The notes below the pieces were generated by a model. The model searched no databases. It worked only from the letters and a program-made list of their open reading frames with translations, and had not been told where the DNA came from. A stretch of 64,000 nt of DNA from Boesenbergia rotunda (Eukaryota; Streptophyta; Magnoliopsida; Zingiberales; Zingiberaceae): positions 145,690 through 209,689 of the forward strand of contig JAGFNQ010000948.1 in NCBI GenBank assembly GCA_024364735.1, in the 5' to 3' direction. Below, piece after piece: positions 11,281 through 22,694 of this stretch. Position numbers and translations under genes: made by a program. Numbering within the stretch: position 1 is the first letter of the stretch; each line of letters opens with the position of its first letter.

Positions 11281-13180
11281 ATCGAATCTCGAATCAAATC
11301 AATCAATTCCCTAGCAAACCATATCAAATCAAGTTCAGTGCTCGGAGAACGTTTTGTTGTGTATATCTCCGTGGCACCTGTGACATGACCCTATATAATT
11401 AGCCTGCCTAGGTATCGTATCATGGGTGAAGTGTAAATAGCCGAGGGGTTCGGCTTTCTTATCATCTGTACTTTGTCCTTCCTTATATTATCTACTCGGT
11501 CAAATGGTCATCCAATAATTGGTGATTAAAGTTGGCTAACACCGCAATTAGTGGTCGCAGATTCATGCATATCTTCTCATAGTACGGTGTCCATTCTTCA
11601 CGTACGATCTATCTCTGTGGATATGGGTGGCTGAGTCAGCTAATAATTGGTGATTAAAGTTGGTTAACACTGCAATTAGAGGTTCCAGATTCATGCATAT
11701 CTTGTGATCAGTAATGGTGCCCATTCTTCGGCAGCACGCCTTTTCCATTTCTATTTTGCTTGTGGGAAGCATCATCTTCGATTCCGTGCCATGTAAAACA
11801 CCTCTTTGTGGTGTAATGAGAGGTGAGGTTGCTATTGATCTCCCTGTGATGGTCACGAGAGACAAGGGCGCAGTCGACAGCTTCACCGCCATGAGGCCTC
11901 TCTGCAAAATTGCGACGAGACTGCGAGCATCCTCCCCGCAGACTCACGACAAGATCATGATCGTCCTCTCTGCGGCCATCGCGAGAGGCAATGTCACAGT
12001 CATCACAAGCAACAAGGGCGCGACCGACCTCTCTGTGTCCATATAGACCACGGCCTTGCCGATAAGGACAGATCCAAGAGTTTAATTTTGGAGGGTCAGG
12101 TTTAGGTTTGGAAGGCTGGGTTGATGCATTTCCCAGGTGCACGATAATATACTCCATGAAGGTGTCGTCACAGAATAGCATGATCGATCTGCCGACAGCC
12201 CAAACTCTTCATTCGCCTTGAGGGGGGTTCCTATACTTAGATCCACCCTTGTTTGCCGTTAACTCGCAACGAGGCGCGATTGGCCTCTCTCTAACCATGA
12301 CAAGCGGCAAGACCATGAACTCGAAGCCGCTGCAAGCTCGCAATGACTCAGCCTCCCGCAGCCATTGCGAGTTCACGGCAACGCAACCAAAAGCTCAAGC
12401 ATAGCATGGGCCGCCGAAGGATTCCTTCCTCTCCCATCCTTTGTCGTTTCTTTGTTTTACAGCACTCCGGAATAAACAGGCCATAAAATTCTAAACTTAG
12501 ATGATGAAGGATGCGGACAGGGGAGTCTCTGTTTCACTGCTGTCAACAGGTGTAACAGAGAGGCTATGATTGCTTAATTAGGAGGAGAGGTTTCTATTCT
12601 GCAGAAAGGGAGAGAACAAGATGGCCTTTTCTGCCTGTTGCTGGATGGATTGGGGAGGGAAAAGAATCCATGGATGAGATTATGATGTTCTTTACCTCCT
12701 CGAGTCGTCAATATGGCACCTGACGTTTGAATGAGTGGAGCCACAGAGAATTGAAATGGTTGTCGATGGTGCTTTGCCTAGTTTGTGGACAGCCCATGGT
12801 GGATCATGTCAATTCTGTGCAGGAGCAAAGATAGAGCTGAGATCTGCTAGAATCTTTGCCCTTGTTTGTGAGGGTTTAGAAAGGCAAAAGCATGCGTTCT
12901 TTTGACCAGTCCATCAGTTTGGTCTGGTGCAGTTTATGTTGTCTTGTCCTTTTGCAGTTCCAGGGTCTGTGGGTGCGCCTCATGCTGATGATGCTGGCTG
13001 CTTTATCAATGCTTGCAAACTAGTTATAGGGTGAGTACAACACACTGCGCCAGAGAGATCAAATTGAATATATTTGCAACTCTATCCTTTCTATCCTTTA
13101 GCGATTTAAAACCAAGAGTTGATGAATCATGACTTGGATGCTAATATCTGCTGGTAATGGTGAAATTGGTTACCTCTGCA
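11281..13180. other. Intergenic DNA between convergent genes
   Basis: 3' flank of the P450 and of the next gene (minus strand). Contains the 127-bp-spaced direct repeat at 11514-11729. ORFs on both strands at 11708-12181 overlap each other and show no known domain. No further gene recognised. Confidence 0.4.
11514..11729. repeat. Direct repeat, two copies of ~88 bp
   Basis: Copies at about 11514-11600 and 11642-11729 share 'aataattggtgattaaagtt' and run through 'ccattctt' with scattered substitutions. The spacing is about 128 bp. Confidence 0.75.
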
Positions 13181-16100
13181 TCAGATGATACGCCTCTTGA
13201 AATTCCGGGTGGTGGCTCGGTACATGCGGACCAGCAGACCTACACCTATTCCAGTGCCGATACAAATGCCAAGGCCGATCCCCACTCCGACTCTCACGCC
13301 GGCATTGAACCATGAAAGTTCATCTTCTGTTTCTGAATATTCAGGTATTGTGTAGATGTCACAATACTCATTTTCGGAGTCACTCTCTTCTTTGCAAGGA
13401 GGATGCTGGGATGTCTGGAATGGAAATCCAAAGCAGCATGGAGAATACTAGTAATTAGAATAAGCGATTAATGAGGCTCTCAAACATAAAAGCACCGGAG
13501 AAGATGGAACACACATAAACAATCACAAGAAAAGCTATGATGCATGCATGCATGCATGCTTTCAAGGAGTGTCCTAGATAAGTATGTTGCCTAGCACGCA
13601 AAAGGAAGAAAATAGTAAAAGTAATCTTGCCGGATCGGATCATTTTGAAAAAGTTAGTACTTGAAAATCAAGAAATCCACACATATTTGATATTTCCATT
13701 CGGCAAATGTAAACTACGAGAGATGTCCAAGACTTATGTTATAGGGCCTCAGCCCATGTAGGAATAGGGGAAACAAGTATTTGAATCTACCTCTTCTAGC
13801 TTCATTTTTCTAGGCGTTTGTATTTTTTTTAGTTGGCACCAAATATCCAATTCTTCAAATCGACTAATCATGGGAATGATCATCTAGCCCCACGAAAATT
13901 TCCCAACGGTCATCAAAATAAATCAGGAGGTGTTCGTGATAGTCTATCCAGACGGCCCGTTTTCTCAAACCCGCTACTCATTGGAGAGAAACACATATCT
14001 TCCCAACATAGAGCCCATCACAGCCAAGTGTTTGCTTTTAGGTTAAGTTTCCTTCGAGGTGCGGATGGAGGAGGGATAGGAATCACTAGGGGAAAAAAAA
14101 AAACCCCTTTGAGAGAAGGAAGAGAAAAGAATGGAGAAAAAAGAAGAGAGAAAAGGTTTCAGCCACCTCAGCAGCCACGTGGTGTTGTCCCCGCTCTGCC
14201 ACGTGGTGTTTTCCTGTGTTGCCACGTTGTAGGGGTGGCCGTGTCGTGGTATTGTCTCACGTGAGGTTGATCGCACGGTGCTGCCCCATTGTAGGGGTAG
14301 CTGCCTCGCGTGAGGTGCAGTCGCTCGAGGTGCTCCGCGATGGGCACGACCGCCTCATGGGGATGCGGGGAGGTCGCTCCTATGCCAAGCCGTGCAAAGT
14401 TGCCGAGCAGGAGCTACCGGTGGCTAACACATGGAGATGCAGTGAGGAAAGGCTTTCCGTGTAAAATACGACTTAAAAATAAAATAATAATAGTAATAAA
14501 TAAAATAAAATAAATATATATATATAATAAATAAGAGTTTAAAAATGGAAATAATCTTATGAAAAATTTTGGAATCCCGCGTGCCCTAAACCTCACGAGC
14601 CCTAATCTCCTCATCGTTGATCCAGTGTGCAGCGTCTCCTCCGCGCGGCGGAGCGCTCGATCTCCCCCCCCCCCCCCCCCCCCCCCCCATACGCCGATGC
14701 CCTCCCCTCTCTCGAGCTCCGCCCGACGCTGTGCAACCTCGCGAGAGCCCGAAGCCGGCAATCCAATCCCGCCTCTCCTTCGCACCGTCGACACCTCTCT
14801 CCCCTCTTCACTGCCGCCCGAGCCGAATCGCCTCATGGATCGATGGCGCTCGATGCCTCTAAGCGTCGGTCGAGGTGGTGGCCACTGATTCTCCTCACCG
14901 CCTCTCAGTCCGAGCTCGACCACCATCCTACCCGAGTCCCTCTTCTCCCTCGATCCGGCGATCTTCTTCACTGTCACTTGACCATCGCCGTGCCATCTTC
15001 TTGTGCACCTACTCGTGGTCCTTCTCCACCGAATTATGGTCGTTGGTTGCATTCGAATCAGGGCAGAGGAGTTGCTATTGGCGCAATCCAGGTAAATATT
15101 AGGTATTAGTAGATTGAAGCCTTGATTAATTGAAGCTTAATTGATGATCTTATAGGATTGGCTAATTGGAAGGAGTGAATGATCAGTGGATTTTCTTTTG
15201 CTTGCTGTTCTTGGGTTATTTTTCCATGATGCCGTGAGAGGAGCATGTTTGTAGTAGTGGTCTTATTTCCTTTGGCAATTGGGTTCTGTTTTGCTTTGTG
15301 TTAGATTAGCTGTGGGGATTGATGCATTGGTTTGGGGTTGCCTTGGCTCGCCTTGGTTGGGTGTGTGTGCTTATGAGAGGAGATTGTTTACCTTTAGGTT
15401 ACGTGAGGTAGAAGTTGGAATATACCTTGGTTAGATTAGGTCCTAAGTTGATTAGGTGATTTGGAGTTATGAGTTTGATTGGGATTAAGTTGTAATATGA
15501 TAATGAGATCTTAATGGGTTGGCTTAGGACAGGAGTCGGATATTCTCATCTTGGCATGATATGCAGTTGAGTTTGATTTGGAATTGGTTAATGATGGTTT
15601 GGATTAATTAGTAAACTCTTGGATTAATTGGATCATTGATTAACTAATTAAGGGATAAGAGTTAGGATTAATTAAAAAGGTAATTAACTAATTAATTAAT
15701 GAGTTGATTAATTAATTAAAGGAGGATACATTAATGGTAGATACATAGTTTATGATTTTGTATTCTTGTACTTGTAGGATTGGAGCTCGATGCAATCTTC
15801 GAACTTGAAGTCGGATATGATACTCTATTTGAGACGGGTACTTCTTACTTGATTTCTGTAGATTCGTTTACCTTAAATGCATGGTTGTTTTATTATCTAA
15901 GTAGGTTGTTTACCTTAAATCTATTTGTCTTGTGTTTTCTTGCTTGATATTTATTCTTGCTCGACCTTTAAGTAGTAATTCAAATTGTTCAGCTATACAG
16001 TCTCATCTCTTGGCTTCTGATCTAAAGAGTACCGCTTGTACGAGTGTACTGTAGAACTATTATTTGACCTATCTAGGATTTGATTGACATTAGACAAACC

Positions 16101-19100
16101 TTACCCAGTAGATTAGTGCATGTTTATTTAATTTGGTGTTATTTATGTTTTCGTATCGTATTGATGTATGGTTTTTGGTTTAATTGAAGTTGTGTGTATT
16201 AATGGCATATATCATAGCATTGTTTGCAGACCGACGACCACTGGCTCCCTTGTAGTTGAGACGGGTCGTCAGGTATATTTTCCTGTTGTGTCATGCTCAG
16301 TTGAAGTTGCATGCAAACAGTTGATACTCCAAGGTGTTTGCAATCCCCACAGGTATTTCGGGGTTTTAAGCCACAGGTGTTACAACTTTTCATTCAGGAT
16401 CACAGATAGTGTGGTGTATTTGCATAGTCCCAGGTTTTAACGCTTGTATCTTGTCCACTCAACCTACCCAATGTAGCGGTGGTTGGTGTGTGTACAATGC
16501 AGATCATGACATCATGTGCATATTATGCATTGTGCATTTGCTTGTGTTTACTGCACTTGTCTGAACTATGATTGTTGTATTTGATTGGCATGCATATACG
16601 GTTATGATTTGCATTATTATAGGATCTGGATCTGTTCGGCAATATTAGCAGTTTATTGAGGTATTAAGAGGATTTCTGATCATGCCCCTACGTGATACAT
16701 TGGTTTCAGGTATGTTTTATTTGTACAGATGTTTTTGGTTTATCTTCTTTATCCCAGAAACTGTATACCTTTGGTTTTCTTTATGCTTGTTTTATCCTTT
16801 TATATACCATGCATTTATCTATTCTTATACCGCAGAGTTCCACCCGGAACTCACCACCCCTCGTTCTCCTTTTTATTTCAGGTAGTCGATAGTTGTGTCT
16901 CGTGCCGCCAGGAGAGGATCCAGCTGTCAGTCTCCCTGTTTAAGTATTATTTTTATTTGTCTTCGTACTCTCGTGTTATTTTTTATCGTATTGGTGTCGC
17001 TTGGGTTCTGTTACCATTTCGGATAGTATTTCGTTAGGCGTGTGTTTAATTGCTTCCGCTGGATTTTTAAATCGTTGCATTCTTATTTACGGAGGTTATT
17101 TATTATGTTCATCATATAAATTAATTAACTGTGTGGTGGTGGTGATTTCTCTTATTTTTATTCTATAGATGTCAGTCGAGTGTGGTTGTGCTTATGTGTA
17201 TGAAGGGATGTATGTATAAGTTTCAGATTGTCCGTCGTACAGGGGAGATGCTGCTCGATTTTCAAACAAGCACGGACCTCTGGGGGTGTGACATTCCGTT
17301 TGATTTGGGCGGACGAAAAAAAATTCCAAAAAGTGATCTGAGAATGGTTCGTAAATTCATCCGTCCATTAATTGATATAAAGTAAATGGTGGAATGGATG
17401 AGTAATCCATCTTTGTTTACATAATAAACAACGGAAACTTTTCCTATAGAAAACTTTCCTTAATTTTTTTTAATCCGCCCTCCCAAGTAAATAGGGCATT
17501 AAACTATACTACTCGGAGTGTTGAGCATCCATAATAGTGGAGGATAGATGAAAAATCTTATTCTTTTATGGTCTGTTTGGGAGGAGATGAGGGAAAGGTA
17601 AGTAAAAGGAAGGTAACTTAGACCATCTCCAACCATAAACACCATTTTGGTGTCACTTCAATACCAAATTTTTTTTCTACTCCAACCAAGAGACACCATT
17701 TCTTACACTAAAAAGAATATTCCTTAGAATATTCTATTTTTCCATCTTATAATTTATTATTCAACATACATATTAATTTTAACATATATATTAATATGTT
17801 AAATATTTTTATTATGATCATAATTATTAATAAAATTAATATTTTTATGGTACATAATCATTAATTTTAATTATGATCGTAATATTTTATTTTTAATTAA
17901 AAAAATAAATATTAATACTTTTTTCTTAATTTCGATGGAAATAATTTAATAGACATACTATTATTTAAAGATAATACGTAATCATAAACAATTAAGATAA
18001 AATATTTTAAATATTTTCACAAAACAGCTAATACTTCATTGAAAATACATTGCACGAAACAACTAACACTTCATTCAAAATACATTTTACAAAATAACTA
18101 ACACTTCATTGAAAATACATTACACAAAACAACTAACACTTATATATTTTAATTATCAGAATTACCATATTGTTCCCACAAATGCACAACTAACACTTTG
18201 AAATATTAAATATTTAATTGTGTGTTTGTTATAAAATTATCAGTATTATAAATTTTAAAATATTTATAATCTTAGTAATATAACAAATATTTTAAATATT
18301 ACTTATTTAAGTTAATAACTAATATAAATTTATAATATATAAAATTTACAAAATAAATTCAATTAAATTAAATAGTAATAATTTATAATATTTAAGAATA
18401 TTTTAAATATAAATTTAATATTATAATACATTTAATTAAATCATGCAACACTTATATAAAATATTTTAAATATAAAATTAATATTATAATATATTTAATT
18501 AAATACAAATATAATATTATAATATATTTAATAATAAAATAACCAATTGCACCAATTTGGTGCAAGTGAATAGTGCGGCACCAATTTGTGCCGCACTATT
18601 CACTTGCACCAAATTGGTGCCCATTTTAGTGTATCCATTGGAGTTAAATGGTGCCACTTCAACACCATTTTGGTGTTTTAGTGTATCCATTGGAGATGGT
18701 CTTAGAACCTTATTGGAAAGGACGTGAGCGAAGGAGGTGAGAGGAGAGATGGAGAACTTTTAGGGGGCGTTTGATTTGTATTTTCCAGTCTGTTTTCTAT
18801 TTTCATTTTCTGTAGAAAATGCGATTTTCTGGAAAATATGTTTGGTTTGCATTTTCCAGCTTTGTTTTCTAGAAAAAAACATAGCATTTTCTGGAAAACT
18901 GGAGAATGAAAAAAAGTCATTTTATAGAAAACGAGAAAATGCGATTTTCTGGAAAATGAAAATGGAAAATGAAACAAACTAAACGCCCCCTTAACCTCCC
19001 TGATCCCTCAAATGACCTATTTCCTTACATCTCAATTTGGGATGTAAGAAAGTTATCCTCCCTTCCTCTTCATTCCCTTTTCATTAAGGAATCTCACCCC

Positions 19101-22100
19101 ATCCAAGCATAAGGTTAGGATAAAGCTTCACAAATGCTGATAGTGAGTATGAACTAATAAAGTTCAATTTGAAAAAGAATAAGAAAAAGAAAAAAAAAGC
19201 TACAATTCAAAAGTAATTGGGCCTTCAACAAATTCGTGGAACATGAATACAAACTTAAATTGAGAAGTAACTGTAATTCCAATGTCCCTCATTTTTTTTT
19301 AAGGAAAACCTTCACTGATACCTTTAAGGGTGTGTTTGGTTCAAGTTATCATATATAACCTCGGTTATATCATTACCGAGTAATCACATAACCAAGGTTA
19401 TAAGGAATGAAATATAACCTGAAGTTGTTTGGTTCAATTTAAGTAATCAAATAAAATCTTGTTTGTTTGGATGTAATAGTCTATAACCTAATATAATATT
19501 TGAGTAATGATTGGGACAGTGAATTTGGGACAGTGAATGGGACAGTGAATGACATGCAATTATTGTGTACACGTCCGATCGCCGATCGGACACCACCGAT
19601 GGTCTCTGATTATCGTCCTGAATCAAACTATACCTTCAGAGGACGGTGAACTCGTCAGGATCGCCGGCAACGGTGAACCTATCGAAATCGACGGTCAATG
19701 ATGCGAGATTGCAATTGCGGCGATCCCCGACGGGTTCACCGTGCCCCCCAGGGTATAGTTTGGTTCGGGGAGGCGGCCGAAGGCCGCCGGTAGTGTCCGA
19801 TCGACGATCGGACGTGTACACAATAATTACCGCGTCATTCACTGTCCCATTCACTGTCCCAAATTCATTGTCCCTATCATCACTCATAATATTTTACCGT
19901 ATTACCCTTTAGAATTTGTATAGATAATTTTATTTGTTTAGACATAAGGGCGTCGACGTCAATCGTGGGTGTCCGCTTAGGCAGTTGGTGTCCAACACCG
20001 GCGGCTGACTGTCAGCGTCAACCGCCGACGATCGGCGCAGATCGCCAACCGACCGTCGGCGTCGTCGCTGGCCGCCGGCGATCGGCGGTGGTTGCCGGCA
20101 GCCGGCGATCGTCAGCCGTCGGCAATCGTCGCCGGCTGCCGGCGAACGTCGCCGGCCGCCGGCGATAGTCGCCGACCGCCATCGACTGTGGTCGTCGACC
20201 GACAATCGTCGCCGGTTCGCCGGCGATCGTCGCCGGTTCGCCGGCGATCGTCGCCGGTTCGCCGGCGATCGTCGCCGGTTCGCCGGCGATCGTCGCCGGT
20301 TCGCCGGCGATCGTCGCCGGTTCGCCGGCGATCGTCGCCGGTTCGCCGCGATCGTCGCCGGTTCGCCGGCGATCGTCGCCGGTTCGCCGGAGATCCGGCG
20401 ATCGTCGCCGACAGCCGGCGGTGGTCACCGGCCGCCGTTGTCGGTCGTCAGTCGCGAATAATGCTTTCGGAAGTTAATAAATTGTAATGGTGATTTTCGT
20501 CTTAAATGTAAATATTGGAGGATAATTTTGGAAAGATAAGTTTCATAACCTGGGAATTAAGAAAAACCTTACTTTCCTAGGGTGCGTTTGGTTCAAGTTA
20601 TCATATATAACCTCGGTTATATCATTACCAAGTAATCACATAACCAAGATTATGAGGAATGAAACATAACCTGAAGTTGTTTGGTTCAATTTAAATAATC
20701 AAATAAAATCTTGTTTGTTTAGAGGTAATAGTTTATAATCTAATATAATATTTTACCATATTACCCTTTAGAATTTGTTTAGATAATTTTATTTGTTTAG
20801 ACTTAAGGGCATCGACGTCGATCGTCGGTGTCCACGTAGGCAGTCGGTGTCCAACACCGACGGCCGACTGTCGGCGCCGACGGCCGACTGTCGGCGCCGA
20901 CCGCCGACTGTCGGCGCCGACCGCCGACTGGCGGCGCCGACCGCCGACTGGCGGCGCCGACCGCCGACTGGCGGCGCCGACCGCCGACTGTCGGCGCCGA
21001 CCGCCGACTGTCGGCGCCGACCGTCGACTGTCGGCGCCGACCGCCGACCGCCGACCGGCGGCCGGCGATCGGCGGTGGTCGCCGACCGGCGACCGGCGAA
21101 TCCGCAAGCGATCGTCGCCGGCGGTGGTCGTCGACGATCGTCGTCGGTCGTCGGCCGCTGGTCGGTGGTCGCCGGTTGATGGTCGCCGGCCGCCGTTGTC
21201 GGTCGTCGGTCGCGAATAATACTTTCGGAAGTTAATAAATTGTAATGGTTATTTTCGTCTTAAATGTAAATATTGGAGGATAATTTTGGAAAGATAAGTT
21301 TCATAACCTGGGAATCAAGAAAAACCTTACTTACCTAAGGTTTTCCGATTCCGGGTTGCATGCCCCTTTCGCTGACGTGTCGGGCATCGATCATTACTTG
21401 GGAATTGCTGATTATCTAAACCAAACAAGGTTTTTGTTGAAAACCTTGGATGGATAACCAAGGTTATCAAGGATAATCCTCAACCAAACGCACCCTAAGG
21501 GTATTATTTCTCAGTTATTTGTGAATGGTCACTACCCCGATGTTAACAAATTCCTTAATTTCTTCTTGGAGTTGGTTGATTTTTAAAAACTGAACAATGA
21601 GCTGAGAAGATACTATAGGAAAGCAAGCAACAGGCGGAGTTCAACCTTTGAGCCTCCGAGCAATTGATGTACAAGTTAATTGGAGGGTAAGTTCACTGAT
21701 ACTTTGATTAATTGAGGACAAGCATTAGCAAAAAATCTGTTTCTGCTATAACATTACTTACATCAGTTTCAAGCGTGATAGTATTGACAGCGGTGGCAGA
21801 ACAAAACATTTCTGCTTATAATGAATGGTGTGATTTGTACATAGTCTAAATTTTTTTTTCAAAAGTGCAATCAGTCAATGAAGCTAGATGAGGAACACGG
21901 AGTCATCAACATGAAAGAATTATGCAAAGCTGCCAATTTTCCTTTCAGCATATATGCATGGAAAAATTCTGAAAGGTAAGAATCAGAGTAAAAGTTACCT
22001 GCAAAGCATCCTCACATGGTTCTTCTTTCTTTACTTCTGTTGTTTCATCCTCCGGAATGGAGCCTAATGGAAACATTCTACAATTCTTCTTCAGAACACC

Positions 22101-22694
22101 AAGCTGAAGACTCTTGGCCAAAATAATGGGAGAACCAGCGAACCAGCCAGCGATATATACTTCAACTGTAGGAATGTTCATGTCTGCTTTCAGATTTGTC
22201 TTACTCTTCAGGAAACTTGTACAGGCTGATTTTGCAGTTTGACAATTCATGCTCCATTTGTTTGAATGTTTTTTGGTTTCCCTTGCGAACCCATTAGAGT
22301 TACAAAGTTCTAGTACACCAGTAAGCAATAGAAGATCTCTATCATAGACCTCAAATCTCACACTTCCAATCATGCTAATACTATCTGTACTAACAAATGT
22401 AGCTTCTTCTGATGACTTATCAATCCTATCCCTTCGAAGTGATGATGAAACTTGATCAGCATATATGCTGCTTCTCCTACCATTCACTTTCAGGATGGTA
22501 TCAGGAGAAAGTGGAATGTGATTAAGTGTAAGATAATCAGGAGTGGTTTTCTCAATTGAGCAATTGCTCACTCTAATATAAAATACCCTCAGATCAAACC
22601 AAGGTGACGTTTTTGGATGGCAGACATGAGGTGGGATGAACTTTTGTCCTGCATCAAATAGCACATCCACAGAAGCAGGATCATGATTGCCCAT
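13181..22694 (-). CDS. At1g01500-like protein (annotated 'erythronate-4-phosphate dehydrogenase family')
   Basis: Two coding exons on the minus strand: 22694-21999 (232 codons) and 13414-13181 (77 codons plus stop). They are joined in phase 0 by a GT-AG intron of 8584 bp, giving 309 residues. Exon 1 carries the family core: PWFDLRVFYIRVSNCSIE, then LTLNHIPLSPDTILKVNG, LRRDRIDKSSEEATFVSTDS, GVLELCNSNGF, and a VEVYIAGWFAGSPIILAKSL segment. Exon 2 carries the conserved tail ELSWFNAGVRVGVGIGLG, a glycine-rich hydrophobic segment that could span a membrane, and ends TTRNFKRRII. The database family name is inherited: I see no dehydrogenase motif, and the function is unknown. ATG 22694 is the first Met downstream of an in-frame stop. 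A non-coding first exon probably ends with a donor at 23705-23704. The exon pairing rests on family order and matching phase. Confidence 0.85.
14460..17293 (+). mobile_element. Solo LTR of Ty3 chromovirus (2834 bp)
   Basis: Starts TGTAAAATACGAC and ends GGGTGTGACA. It is flanked by a perfect 5-bp target-site duplication TTCCG (14455-14459 and 17294-17298). Its distal third is homologous to the LTR at 1534-4371, including the 'gtgcatattatgcattgtgcat' type block and the 'gtacaggggag' block. No internal region is present, so this is the product of LTR-LTR recombination. It contains a pure C run at about 14665-14690 and, inside, AT-rich and GC-rich ORF shadows. It lies in the large intron of the At1g01500-like gene. 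Confidence 0.92.
17621..18701. mobile_element. PIF/Harbinger-like MITE (1081 bp)
   Basis: Terminal inverted repeats begin GACCATCTCCAA on the left and read TTGGAGATGGTC on the right, and similarity extends inward over the 'caccattttggtgt' block. Target duplication TTA at 17618-17620 and 18702-18704 fits the TWA preference of PIF/Harbinger elements. The interior is very AT-rich with no ORF. A long perfect hairpin lies at 18549-18620. Confidence 0.85.
18549..18620. repeat. Perfect 33-bp stem hairpin with 6-nt loop
   Basis: Arms 18549-18581 and 18588-18620 are exact reverse complements around the loop caattt. The arms contain gcaccaatttggtgc, itself nearly palindromic. The hairpin lies near the right end of the Harbinger-like MITE. 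Confidence 0.95.
18763..18990. mobile_element. Short TIR element (228 bp MITE)
   Basis: Begins GGGGGCGTTTGATTTG and ends CAAACTAAACGCCCCC, with TTA at 18760-18762 and 18991-18993. The interior is made of alternating 'attttctggaaaa' and its complement, so the whole element folds on itself. Confidence 0.85.
19502..19885. mobile_element. Mutator-like MITE (384 bp) with 9-bp target duplication
   Basis: Long terminal inverted repeats (about 90 bp) start GAGTAATGATTGGGACAG on the left; the right end reversed reads GAGTGATGATAGGGACAA. Flanked by perfect ATAATATTT at 19493-19501 and 19886-19894. Unit B of the surrounding dimer has a single ATAATATTT at the matching place (about 20746-20754), that is, the empty site. 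The 9-bp duplication and long TIRs fit Mutator-like elements. The interior ORFs on both strands are not recognised. Confidence 0.93.
20206..20390. repeat. 21-bp GC-rich minisatellite, ~9 copies
   Basis: Unit gatcgtcgccggttcgccggc repeated with very few changes. The unit is rich in CpG and partly self-complementary. The Arg-rich and Gly/Glu-rich ORFs over it on both strands are artefacts of the repeat. Confidence 0.95.
20861..21040. repeat. 20-bp GC-rich minisatellite, 9 copies
   Basis: Unit ccgccgactgtcggcgccga, with t/g variation at one position (ctgtcgg versus ctggcgg). It occupies the same relative position in unit B as the 21-bp array does in unit A, but the unit is different in sequence and length. 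Confidence 0.95.

Larger units (their letters stand above)
19328..21495. mobile_element. Dimeric TIR element with two minisatellites
   Basis: Outer ends GGGTGTGTTTGGTT and AACCAAACGCACCC are inverted repeats, flanked by TAA (19325-19327 and 21496-21498). A second left end, GGGTGCGTTTGGTTCAAG, starts at 20580, so the element is a head-to-tail dimer: unit A 19328-20579 and unit B 20580-21495. Unit A lacks the last ~190 bp of unit B. Both units share left arm, middle ('gtgtccaacaccg') and right flank ('gaataat.ctttcggaag'), but each has its own GC-rich tandem repeat. Unit A also carries a nested MITE (19502-19885). The class is probably PIF/Harbinger-like from its TAA duplication (inference). 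Confidence 0.85.

Noticed and set aside
9614..11327. Several minus-strand ORFs across the P450
   Set aside because: Antisense shadows of a GC-rich coding region.
11708..12181. 157-residue ORF on the minus strand and 110-residue ORF on the plus strand
   Set aside because: Overlapping on both strands, no domain, no splice support, situated in a 3' flank.
14414..15109. 212-residue minus-strand and 160-residue plus-strand ORFs
   Set aside because: They lie inside the solo LTR and overlap a poly-C tract; no domain.
20018..21179. Long Arg/Asp-rich ORFs on both strands
   Set aside because: They arise from the 20- and 21-bp minisatellites, which stay open in several frames.
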